Shown here in pieces: positions 42,498 to 50,241 of a stretch of DNA of 64,000 nucleotides. A program made the position numbers and the translations under genes. Source of the stretch: CBDAQR01 sp965199055 (GTDB lineage Bacteria; Pseudomonadota; Gammaproteobacteria; Pseudomonadales; Halieaceae). The stretch is taken from contig CBDAQR010000003.1 of NCBI GenBank assembly GCA_965199055.1, forward strand, positions 496,001 to 560,000, read 5' to 3'. Within the stretch, counting starts at the first letter, position 1. Every line of letters starts with the position of its first letter. The notes beneath the pieces are model-generated. The model did no database searches. It was given only the letters and a program-made list of their open reading frames with translations, and had not been told where the DNA came from.

Positions 42498-44428
42498 GGC
42501 GCCACCTCATAGCGAATCCGACTCGCAAGTCGACGCGCCCGATCCTGCTTCACCAGTTGCTGTAGGCGGGTGAGCACACCGCCGTTATCTCCCGCCAGCG
42601 CTTCCACCTGATACAGCGCCTCAAGGGCTTCACGGAAGTCTGGGTGCGCAGAATACAGACTCTCTGCCTCACGACGAGCGCAGTCTATGTCGGCGGTTTT
42701 GAGACAGTAATCCACGGCGAGGTAACCGACTTCCGGCTGACTCGGGTAGCTGTCGGCCAGCGTCAGCAGAAATGCCTTCTGCCCAATCGGTGGCGCCGGA
42801 CAATCGCGCTCGAGTACGCAGCGATTGTAGAACTCCAGAAAGTTAATATCCGCAACGCTGATGCTGCCGCGACGGGTCGCATCCTGCAGCTGCTGCAACC
42901 AGGGCGCAGCCAGCTCCGGTTCGCTGGAGTTGCCGTCGAAGTGAATGAGCAGCACCAATGCTTCAATCGATTCAGGGTCAGCCTGGTAGGACCGATAGGC
43001 AAGCTCCCTCGCAGCGGCCAGGAAGCTCTGCCGCCGGTCAGGGTCGCTGCTGGCGATGGCAGCATCCTGGTAGACCGAAGCCAGATGGATTCTGGTTCGC
43101 GCGGATTCGGGATGATGGGTAAAGTGATGTTCCGCCAGTCGCAACTCGTCGGTCCAGTAGGCACTGCGCAGGAACAACAAGCTGATCAGCACGCCTCCTA
43201 TCAGGCTACCCAGCAGACCGGCACTGAGCGACCAACGTTCCTGCACTTCCAACACCAGAGACGCCAGCAATACGGCGACCCCAATCATGGGAAGATAGTT
43301 TCGATGCTCGAAGACCATTTCGAGCGCAAACACACTCGATTCCATGGCATGTGCCACCAGATACCACAGCAGCGCAAACGCCAATAGCGGCACAGAATTG
43401 CGCCAACGCCAGGCCAGGAATGCGATCACACACCAGGTCGCCAGTGCGGCGAGAAGCGGCAGCTCCAGCAGACTTCGTGACCAAGCGATGTCATCATGGT
43501 AGAAGCCCAGGAAACCAGGTAAGGGCGCTACAAACCACCCCAGGTAAACGAGCAGGACCCGAATTTGGGTCAATAAGCGCTCGACTAAACTAAAGTCGCG
43601 CAGCGCATAGGGTGCGAGAATAAAATCAGGGGCCAACACCCACACGATCACCACCAGCAACAGCGGCAGCAATAACAGACAGCCGACCGCACGCCGGTAG
43701 TTTAGGTCCACCGCACCGCCATTTACCCTGAAACGAAACAGGCACAGTTCCGTAATCGCGATAAGCCACGGCAACAAGAGGCCGTTTTCCTTGCTGAACG
43801 CCGCCGCCAGGGTGAACGTGAAAGCGGCGAATAACGCCTGCGAGTAATCCTGCCGCGACGGAGTGCGCACCAGCCACTGTGATCGCAGCCGGAAAAAGCT
43901 GTAGAGACCCGCCACCACAAACAGGGCGGGCAATTGGGTCATACGCTGAACGGCGTAAAGCACCGTGGAGACGTGCAGTGGGTTGAGTACCCATATCACC
44001 GCCGCCAACAAAGCCACGGCGGATGCACGAGACTCAGTCCAGCCCAATACAGGGCTGCGCCTGAGCAACAACCGAAATAGTAGAAAGACCAGTGCGCCAG
44101 TGGCCACGTGCAGCAGCGCGTTCACGCGCTTAATCCACAGCGCAGATACCTCGCCAAACACCACCGCATCGATAGCGAAACTGAGATTGCTAAACGGTCT
44201 GCCCAGTGGGCCCGCGGCGGTGCTCACAGCAGCGATGCGCCACTTTTCCAGGGATGAACCGTCGATGGCGATCCACTGGTTACTTTCCAGTGCGTACTTG
44301 GAGTCGAAAATGAAGTAATCCCCTGCCTGAAACCCGTACAGCAGGAGGGTCGCCAGCAGCACCAACAGACAGATTCCGCTGTGAGGCATGCTGGGGCGCT
44401 TGATTGGGTGATTTTGTGCTTCAGACAT
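42494..44428 (-). CDS. multi-TM GT-C/TMTC-like protein with C-terminal TPR (paralogue 3)
   Basis: A 644-residue membrane protein of the same plan, first of the block behind pilA. It shares 'AVQRMTQLPALFVVAGLY', 'FSKENGLLLPWL', 'YHDDIAWSRSLLEL' and 'FEHRNYLPMIGVAVLLASL' with its paralogues. In the first loop, however, the acidic pair is reduced: 'FIFDSKYALESN' has Asp42 followed by Ser. It may therefore be a divergent or non-catalytic partner of paralogue 2, or use a different second acid. TPR-like helices near the C-terminus start with 'HHPESARTRIHLASVYQDAA'. The ATG is about 105 bases from the pilA stop, on the same strand. Confidence 0.8.
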   Translation of the reverse strand: MSEAQNHPIKRPSMPHSGICLLVLLATLLLYGFQAGDYFIFDSKYALESNQWIAIDGSSLEKWRIAAVSTAAGPLGRPFSNLSFAIDAVVFGEVSALWIKRVNALLHVATGALVFLLFRLLLRRSPVLGWTESRASAVALLAAVIWVLNPLHVSTVLYAVQRMTQLPALFVVAGLYSFFRLRSQWLVRTPSRQDYSQALFAAFTFTLAAAFSKENGLLLPWLIAITELCLFRFRVNGGAVDLNYRRAVGCLLLLPLLLVVIVWVLAPDFILAPYALRDFSLVERLLTQIRVLLVYLGWFVAPLPGFLGFYHDDIAWSRSLLELPLLAALATWCVIAFLAWRWRNSVPLLAFALLWYLVAHAMESSVFALEMVFEHRNYLPMIGVAVLLASLVLEVQERWSLSAGLLGSLIGGVLISLLFLRSAYWTDELRLAEHHFTHHPESARTRIHLASVYQDAAIASSDPDRRQSFLAAARELAYRSYQADPESIEALVLLIHFDGNSSEPELAAPWLQQLQDATRRGSISVADINFLEFYNRCVLERDCPAPPIGQKAFLLTLADSYPSQPEVGYLAVDYCLKTADIDCARREAESLYSAHPDFREALEALYQVEALAGDNGGVLTRLQQLVKQDRARRLASRIRYEVAP

Positions 44429-44481
44429 GCTCGAGGTCGTTAACAGGGTCCTCGGGGATTCGACTCAGGCGTAAACGAAAG

Positions 44482-44511
44482 ACAAAAAAAACCCGGGGCG
44501 AGCCCCGGGCT
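44482..44511 (-). terminator. Rho-independent terminator after pilA
   Basis: On the minus strand GCCCGGGGC, a short TCG-centred loop and GCCCCGGGT are followed by seven T. It lies 23 bases after the pilA stop and before the TMTC-like gene, so reaching the glycan operon from the pilA promoter would require read-through. Confidence 0.93.
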
Positions 44512-44533
44512 TCTCATATCAGGTCAGCTGATA

Positions 44534-44971
44534 TTAGCCGCGGCAGTTAGCCGGCAGGAACTTAACAGGCATCGTGGCACCAGCCTTACACTGGTACTCG
44601 AGCTGGCCGCCTGAAGAAGAGATCAGGGTCAGCAGGATAGCCTCACCACCGGCATCGCCCAGAGACGCATCGCCAGTCAGCGTAACAGTCAGGGTACCGT
44701 TGGTGCCCACAGACAGCGCAGAGGTGATGTCAGTGCCGATAGTGGTACGGATACCAGCCGCCGTAGCAGTAGCAGGCAGCGTACCCATTGCAACGTAGTA
44801 CTCTGACATGCTGGTCTTAGCTTCTGACAGTACAGCCATAGGCTCAGACAGCTTGGCGCGGATGGTGTAATCCTGGTACGCGGGCAGAGCCACAGCAGCC
44901 AGAATGCCGACAATCGCGATAACGATCATCAGTTCGATAAGGGTAAAACCCTTCTGGTTAGTCTTGTTCAT
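44534..44971 (-). CDS. pilA: type IV major pilin
   Basis: A 145-residue type IVa prepilin. The class III signal 'MNKTNQKGFTLIELMIVIAI' is cut between Gly8 and Phe9 by PilD. Glu13 (Glu5 of mature pilin) is present, and the hydrophobic helix continues to 'VALPAYQDYTIRAKLSE'. The D-region has a disulfide loop 'CKAGATMPVKFLPANC'. The many Ser/Thr in 'TTIGTDITSALSVGTNGTLT' are possible O-glycosylation sites. The start is preceded by GGAGAAG. Longer frames reach 45118 and are discarded. A sigma-54 promoter lies upstream and the next genes resemble glycosylation enzymes. Confidence 0.96.
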   Translation of the reverse strand: MNKTNQKGFTLIELMIVIAIVGILAAVALPAYQDYTIRAKLSEPMAVLSEAKTSMSEYYVAMGTLPATATAAGIRTTIGTDITSALSVGTNGTLTVTLTGDASLGDAGGEAILLTLISSSGGQLEYQCKAGATMPVKFLPANCRG

Positions 44972-45058
44972 TATCTTCTCTCCGTAAGTCAAACAATCGT
45001 TGTCACGAGTCCGGCGAACCGGGCAGAGCCAATGGCCATTTGCGACCCTTGATAGGAC

Positions 45059-45073
45059 GCATTTGCCGTGCCA
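45059..45073 (-). promoter_or_regulatory. sigma-54 promoter of pilA
   Basis: On the minus strand TGGCACGGCAAATGC matches the -24/-12 consensus TGGCAC-N5-TTGC, with the GG and GC exactly 12 bases apart. It lies about 90 bases before the pilA ATG. pilA is commonly RpoN-dependent through PilSR; those genes are not in the window. An A+T-rich run (about 45088-45120) just upstream could aid bending. Confidence 0.88.
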
Positions 45074-45201
45074 ATTTTTCGCTTTTTGAGTAGAAAATTT
45101 TAAATCTTTAATTATCAATTACTTACAGAATCTTCTAGGATATCGTGAAACTCTATTTTAAAATCAAGTTTTGGGGAGTTCCTGACAGTTAAAGGCGCTC
45201 G

Positions 45202-45218
45202 CTGACAAATTTTGTCAG
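45202..45218. promoter_or_regulatory. palindromic operator-like site between pilA and pilB
   Basis: CTGACAAA, a central T and TTTGTCAG form a perfect 17-bp palindrome of the type bound by dimeric regulators, and CTGACAG recurs at 45182-45188. It lies in the 384-base divergent region that otherwise holds the pilA promoter and a possible -10 (TATACT at 45287-45292) for pilB. No factor can be named. Confidence 0.5.
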
Positions 45219-45355
45219 TATTAGACACAAGCAAAACAGGAACAAAAAAGCCCTCACCCCCACTATCACGCCGCACTGAGGATAGTTATACTGACTGCAT
45301 ATACCTATATGTACATGGTCTTAACAGCCGCAAACCACTAATAGAAGAACTGTGA

Positions 45356-47074
45356 ATGACCAATAAGTCTCCGATGCAATTGAGCGGACTGGCCGGGCGC
45401 CTGGTGGCCGATGGCCTGCTTGACGCCGAGACCGCGCAGGCCGCGCAGGAAGAAGCATCCCGCGAGAAAGTACCTTTCGTTTCCTTCCTGGTCGACCAGG
45501 ATTACATCGACAGCCATAAACTGGCCGAAATGGCATCGGAGGAATTCGGCGTACCCCTTTTTAATATCGCCGCCTTCAACAAAGAAGTCATACCACAGGA
45601 TCTGGTCGCACCGGGGCTGGTGGCCAAACATCACGCTTTGCCACTGTTTCGCCGCGGCAATCGCCTGTTTATCGCCGTCTCGGACCCCACCAACCTGGTG
45701 GCTCTGGACGAGATTAAGTTCCACACCGGTATCAACACCGATGCGATACTGGTTGAAGAGAAGGCGCTGGCAGAAGCCATCAATGAGTGGGTCGAGGCGC
45801 AGGACGATATTGGTGGCGGCCTGGGCGATCTGGACGAGGCGGGTCTCGATGATCTGGATGTAGAGGCCGTTGACGAAGACGGCGGCGGCGACGATGCGGG
45901 ACCGGATCTGGATGAGACCCCGATCGTACGTTTCGTCAATAAGGTACTGCTCGACGCCATCAAATCAGGCGCTTCGGATATTCACTTCGAGCCCTATGAA
46001 AAAATCTATCGCGTGCGCTTTCGCACCGACGGCATTTTGCATGAGGTGGTACGACCACCAGCCAACCTGGCGGGCCGACTAGCCGCGCGCCTGAAGGTCA
46101 TGTCGCAAATGGACATTTCCGAGCGGCGCGTCCCCCAGGATGGCCGTATCAAGATGAAAATCTCGAAAAACCGAGCCATCGATTTTCGCGTTAACACGCT
46201 GCCGCTGCTGTTCGGCGAAAAGATCTGTTTACGGATTCTCGATCCATCGAGTGCCCAGATGGGCATCGACATGCTCGGCTACGAAGACTTCCAAAAAGAC
46301 CTGTATATGCAAGCCCTGGAACAACCCCAGGGTATGATCCTGGTGACGGGCCCAACCGGCTCCGGTAAAACGGTATCGCTGTACACGGGTTTGAACATTC
46401 TCAATACGCCCGAGCGCAATATCTCTACCGCGGAAGACCCGGTGGAAATTAACCTGGAAGGTATCAACCAGTGCCACGTTAATCCCAAGGTGGGTCTGAC
46501 CTTCGCCGAGGCTCTGCGTTCTTTCCTGCGGCAGGACCCGGACATCATCATGGTGGGTGAGATTCGTGACCTGGAAACTGCCGAGATTTCGATTAAGGCG
46601 GCACAAACCGGCCATATGGTGATGTCGACTCTGCACACCAATAGCGCAGCGGAAACCATAACCCGTCTACTGAATATGGGTGTACCGCCCTTTAACCTCG
46701 CGACCTCGGTCAACCTGATTATCGCCCAGCGTCTGGCGCGTCGCCTGTGTGGTGAGTGCAAAGAGCCGGCAGATATTCCGCATGAAGCGCTGTTGAAAGA
46801 GGGCTTCACCGATGAAATGCTGAAAGATGCAACGCTGTTCCAGCCAGTCGGCTGTCCCAAGTGCTCTGGCGGCTACAAAGGCCGGGTCGGCATTTACGAG
46901 GTTGTGCGGGTTACGCCTTCGCTGGCACGTATTATCATGGAGGAAGGTAACTCCATTGAGATCGCCGATAAGGCTCGCGAAGAAGGCTTCAACGATTTGA
47001 GGATGTCGGCGCTGCGCAAGGCAATGTTCGGCGACACGAGCCTCGAAGAAGTTAACCGGGTAACGACGGACTAA
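45356..47074 (+). CDS. pilB: type IV pilus extension ATPase PilB
   Basis: A 572-residue secretion ATPase that powers pilus assembly. An MshEN-like N-terminal region ends near residue 150, where an acidic stretch is found ('DDLDVEAVDEDGGGDDAGPD'). The ATPase core follows, with Walker A 'VTGPTGSGKTVSLYTG', Asp box 'STAEDPVEINLEGI', Walker B 'RQDPDIIMVGEIRDLETAEI' and His box 'QTGHMVMSTLHTNSA'. A tetra-cysteine zinc site is 'LCGECKEP' with 'GCPKCSGGY'. All catalytic residues are present. It starts the pilBCD-coaE operon and is divergent from pilA. Confidence 0.97.
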   Translation: MTNKSPMQLSGLAGRLVADGLLDAETAQAAQEEASREKVPFVSFLVDQDYIDSHKLAEMASEEFGVPLFNIAAFNKEVIPQDLVAPGLVAKHHALPLFRRGNRLFIAVSDPTNLVALDEIKFHTGINTDAILVEEKALAEAINEWVEAQDDIGGGLGDLDEAGLDDLDVEAVDEDGGGDDAGPDLDETPIVRFVNKVLLDAIKSGASDIHFEPYEKIYRVRFRTDGILHEVVRPPANLAGRLAARLKVMSQMDISERRVPQDGRIKMKISKNRAIDFRVNTLPLLFGEKICLRILDPSSAQMGIDMLGYEDFQKDLYMQALEQPQGMILVTGPTGSGKTVSLYTGLNILNTPERNISTAEDPVEINLEGINQCHVNPKVGLTFAEALRSFLRQDPDIIMVGEIRDLETAEISIKAAQTGHMVMSTLHTNSAAETITRLLNMGVPPFNLATSVNLIIAQRLARRLCGECKEPADIPHEALLKEGFTDEMLKDATLFQPVGCPKCSGGYKGRVGIYEVVRVTPSLARIIMEEGNSIEIADKAREEGFNDLRMSALRKAMFGDTSLEEVNRVTTD

Positions 47075-47077
47075 GAC

Positions 47078-48298
47078 ATGGCTACCAGTGCAGCAAAAGG
47101 ACAGATATTCGTCTGGCAGGGCACCGATCGAAACGGTCGCGATACCAAGGGCGAAATAGAATCTATGAGCATGGCCATGGCCAAGGCTCAACTGCGCCAG
47201 CAGGGCATTAAGCCCAAGAGTGTTAAGAAGAAAGCCAAGCCCCTTTTTGGCAATGGCGGCAAGAAGATCACACCGCAGGACATCGCCATCTTCACGCGCC
47301 AGTTGGCGACTATGATGAAGGCAGGTGTACCGCTGGTGCAAAGCTTCGACATTGTCGGAGAAGGCCTGGAAAATCCGAGCATGCGAGAACTGGTGCGTGA
47401 CATCAAGAACGAAGTCGCCTCCGGCTCCAGCCTGGCGCTATCGCTGGAAAAGTATCCGCAGTACTTTGACGAACTGTTTATCAACCTGATCGGCTCGGGT
47501 GAAACTTCCGGTACCCTGGAAACCATGCTCGACCGGGTGGCCACCTATAAAGAGAAGTCTGAGGCGCTGAAGGCCAAGATCAAGAAGGCACTCACCTATC
47601 CCATCGCGGTGGTGTGCGTCTCACTGGTGGTGACCGGCCTGCTGCTGGTGAAGGTGGTACCGCAGTTCGCCGAGACCTTTTCAAGCTTCGGCGCCGACTT
47701 GCCCGCATTTACGCTGTTCGTGCTGAACATATCCAATGCCGCCCAGGAATGGTGGATGATCATACTGGTAGGCCTGGGTCTCGCCGTCGCCGCTTACAAA
47801 GAGGCCCACAAGCGCTCCGCCGCCTTTCGAGAGGGACAGGACCGGCTCATGCTGAAGGCGCCGGTCGTAGGTGATATCGTCTTCAATTCGGTAATCGCGC
47901 GCTTCTCCAGAACACTGGCCACCACCTTCTCCGCCGGTGTGCCTCTCGTCGATGCGTTGGATTCGGTTTCGGGCGCAGCGGGCAACATCATCTACGCGAA
48001 AGCAATCAAGCAGATTCGCGACGACGTCACCACCGGCGCCAGCCTTTACGGCTCGATTCAAACCACCGGGCTATTCCCTATGATGCTACTGCAGATGGTG
48101 TCGATTGGTGAGGAATCCGGTGCTCTCGATGAGATGCTAGAGAAGGTGGCCACCTTCTATGAAGAAGCGGTAGACAATGCCGTGGACAGCCTCAGCTCAT
48201 TGATGGAACCGATCATCATGTCTGTACTGGGTGTGCTGGTGGGTGGCTTGATGGTCGCAATGTATCTACCGATCTTCATGCTGGGATCGGTCGTATAA
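47078..48298 (+). CDS. pilC: type IV pilus inner-membrane platform protein PilC
   Basis: A 406-residue polytopic protein of the T2SSF/GspF family. Two repeats start with 'IFTRQLATMMKAGVPLVQSF' and 'RFSRTLATTFSAGVPLVDAL'. The three TM helices are around 'LTYPIAVVCVSLVVTGLLLV', 'EWWMIILVGLGLAVAAYKEA' and 'IIMSVLGVLVGGLMVAMYLP'. It is the rotor-like platform that PilB contacts. It begins three bases after pilB and ends ten bases before pilD. Confidence 0.97.
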   Translation: MATSAAKGQIFVWQGTDRNGRDTKGEIESMSMAMAKAQLRQQGIKPKSVKKKAKPLFGNGGKKITPQDIAIFTRQLATMMKAGVPLVQSFDIVGEGLENPSMRELVRDIKNEVASGSSLALSLEKYPQYFDELFINLIGSGETSGTLETMLDRVATYKEKSEALKAKIKKALTYPIAVVCVSLVVTGLLLVKVVPQFAETFSSFGADLPAFTLFVLNISNAAQEWWMIILVGLGLAVAAYKEAHKRSAAFREGQDRLMLKAPVVGDIVFNSVIARFSRTLATTFSAGVPLVDALDSVSGAAGNIIYAKAIKQIRDDVTTGASLYGSIQTTGLFPMMLLQMVSIGEESGALDEMLEKVATFYEEAVDNAVDSLSSLMEPIIMSVLGVLVGGLMVAMYLPIFMLGSVV

Positions 48299-48308
48299 GC
48301 CCAACCTC

Positions 48309-49196
48309 ATGGATACCCTGACCGCGCTCAACCAGCATCCCTGGTTGCTTGAAGCTTCCGTTCTTGCGCTCGGACTTTGCGTAGGCAGCTTTCTCAATGT
48401 CGTTATTTTTCGCGTTCCCGCGATGATGGAGCGCGACGAACGCAACTACTGTCAGCAACTACTGGAGAGCGACCAGACTGATCAGGCCGAACCAGAGCCG
48501 TTCAATCTGATTCAACCCAATTCCCATTGCCCCCATTGCCACCATGCGATCCGGCCCTGGGAAAACGTGCCGGTGCTGAGTTATCTGCTACTGCGCGGCC
48601 GCTGCAGTAATTGCGGTGCGGGGATTTCCTTGCGCTATCCCATTATCGAAGCGCTAACCGGCGCTTTATCACTGCTGCTGGTAATGCATTACGGCCAGGC
48701 GAATGCCGCTTTGCTGGGAGCGCTACTGCTGACCTGGGCGTTGATCGCCCTCACCATGATCGATATCGATCACATGCTGCTTCCCGATAGCATTACCCTG
48801 CCGCTGTTGTGGCTGGGGCTGCTCTTCAATCTCGGCGGTACCTTCGCACCGCTCAGTGACGCGGTTATTGGCGCGATCGCCGGCTACGGCATTCTGTGGA
48901 GTGTGTTCTGGATTTTTAAGCTGGCGACCGGGAAGGAAAGCATGGGCTATGGCGACTTCAAGTTACTCGCCGCGCTCGGCGCCTGGATGGGTTGGCAGGC
49001 GCTGCCCATGATTATTCTTCTATCTTCGTTTGTCGGCGCGGCAATAGGTCTAGTGCTGATAGTTCTGCAGCGACGCGGCAAAGAGATTCCCATACCCTTT
49101 GGGCCCTACCTGGCCATCGCCGGCTGGATCGCTCTGCTGTGGGGGCAACAGTTGATGGACTGGTACTGGGGCAGTTTCGGAGCTGCTTCTGCATGA
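48309..49196 (+). CDS. pilD: prepilin peptidase/N-methyltransferase PilD
   Basis: A 295-residue membrane aspartyl protease that cleaves and N-methylates prepilins such as PilA. The cytosolic loop has the zinc cluster 'CPHCHHAIRPWENVPVLSYL' and 'RGRCSNCGAGIS'. Protease Asp residues lie in 'LTMIDIDHMLLPDSITLPL' and 'MGYGDFKLLAALGAWMGWQ' (the GxGD motif). Eight TM helices are present. Its stop overlaps the start of coaE (ATGA). Confidence 0.97.
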   Translation: MDTLTALNQHPWLLEASVLALGLCVGSFLNVVIFRVPAMMERDERNYCQQLLESDQTDQAEPEPFNLIQPNSHCPHCHHAIRPWENVPVLSYLLLRGRCSNCGAGISLRYPIIEALTGALSLLLVMHYGQANAALLGALLLTWALIALTMIDIDHMLLPDSITLPLLWLGLLFNLGGTFAPLSDAVIGAIAGYGILWSVFWIFKLATGKESMGYGDFKLLAALGAWMGWQALPMIILLSSFVGAAIGLVLIVLQRRGKEIPIPFGPYLAIAGWIALLWGQQLMDWYWGSFGAASA

Positions 49197-49813
49197 GCGA
49201 GAACTGGCCTTTTGTACTCGGTGTAACAGGCGGCATAGGCAGCGGCAAATCGGCCGCGACCGATCATATCGAGAGCCTGGGAATCACCGTGGTCGACGCC
49301 GATCTGGCAGCGCGTGTGATAATGGAGCCCGGTAAGCCGGCGCTTACCGCGGTCGCCGAACACTTCGGTGAAGAGCTCATTCTGGCTGATGGCAGCCTGG
49401 ATCGGGCTGCCCTGCGCACACTGGTGTTTGCCGACCCCGATGAGCGACTGTGGCTGGAACAGCTGACGCATCCGCTCATCGGCGAGGAGATACTCAGGCA
49501 AATCACTGCGGCCAGCTCTGAGTATGTTGTACTGGCCTCGCCCCTGTTGCTGGAGGGCGCGCAGCATGAGTTATGCGACAAGGTCCTGGTCATCGACGTT
49601 CCAGAAAACCTGCAGATAGAACGCACCATGGCGCGTGACGAGAACTCTCGGGAGCAGGTAGAACGCATTATGGCCGCCCAGCTCGATCGGCAGGCGCGCC
49701 TGGCGAGAGCCGACTTTGTCATCGAAAATACCGGCACTATCGACAGTCTGCACGATGCCGTCGAAGCCATTCATCACACGCTAATGACAGAGCTGGGCAA
49801 GAGCGCGATTTAA
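49193..49813 (+). CDS. coaE: dephospho-CoA kinase
   Basis: A 206-residue P-loop kinase for the last step of CoA synthesis. 'VLGVTGGIGSGKSAATDHI' holds the Walker A motif, 'VVDADLAARVIMEPGKPAL' the DxD region, 'LASPLLLEGAQHELCDKVLV' the lid, and 'QLDRQARLARADFVIENTGT' the typical end. The start at MSENWPF overlaps the pilD stop by four bases; the longer frame to 48992 runs through pilD and is discarded. In E. coli zapD and yacG follow coaE, but here the convergent mutT begins after 29 bases. Confidence 0.97.
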   Translation: MSENWPFVLGVTGGIGSGKSAATDHIESLGITVVDADLAARVIMEPGKPALTAVAEHFGEELILADGSLDRAALRTLVFADPDERLWLEQLTHPLIGEEILRQITAASSEYVVLASPLLLEGAQHELCDKVLVIDVPENLQIERTMARDENSREQVERIMAAQLDRQARLARADFVIENTGTIDSLHDAVEAIHHTLMTELGKSAI

Positions 49814-49842
49814 GCCGCGCGGGGCAGGCTCAGACTTAAGGC

Positions 49843-50241
49843 TTAGGTTGGCTCGAGCGCACTTACCGCCTGCAGGATCGGATAATTGGCCGCCGGAAAA
49901 TCATAGTCGTGAAGCTTTCCCGGTTTCACCCACCGCACCGCTTGTCCCTCCAGGCCTCTAGCTTCGCCGCTGAAGGACTCCACCAGCCAGACGTCAAGCA
50001 GCACCTGCTTATCGCCATAGTCGTGACGTACCTCGAGCAAGGGCGCCAGCGCGCCAGCTTCAATGCCGAGTTCCTCGCGTAACTCTCGGGCCAATGCAAC
50101 CTGCAGAGACTCCCCGGCCTCCACTTTGCCACCCGGAAATTCCCACAGTCCGCCCTGGTGAGAGTCAGGATGCCGCAAACTGATCAATACCTCACCGTCT
50201 TCGTTTCTTACAACGCCGACAGCTACGTGAACCTCTGACAT
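49843..50241 (-). CDS. mutT: 8-oxo-dGTP diphosphatase MutT
   Basis: A 132-residue Nudix hydrolase that clears oxidised dGTP from the nucleotide pool. The Nudix box 'GGKVEAGESLQVALARELRE' continues EELGI and is complete. The flanking 'HQGGLWEFPGGKVEAGES' and end motif 'DFPAANYPILQAV' match MutT. It starts at the stop of argJ (TGATG overlap) and is the end of the secA-argJ-mutT run. Confidence 0.96.
   Translation of the reverse strand: MSEVHVAVGVVRNEDGEVLISLRHPDSHQGGLWEFPGGKVEAGESLQVALARELREELGIEAGALAPLLEVRHDYGDKQVLLDVWLVESFSGEARGLEGQAVRWVKPGKLHDYDFPAANYPILQAVSALEPT

Noticed and set aside
45287..45292. TATACT as -10 box of a pilB promoter
   Set aside because: No credible -35 hexamer at 16-18 bases upstream; kept only as a remark under the palindromic site.
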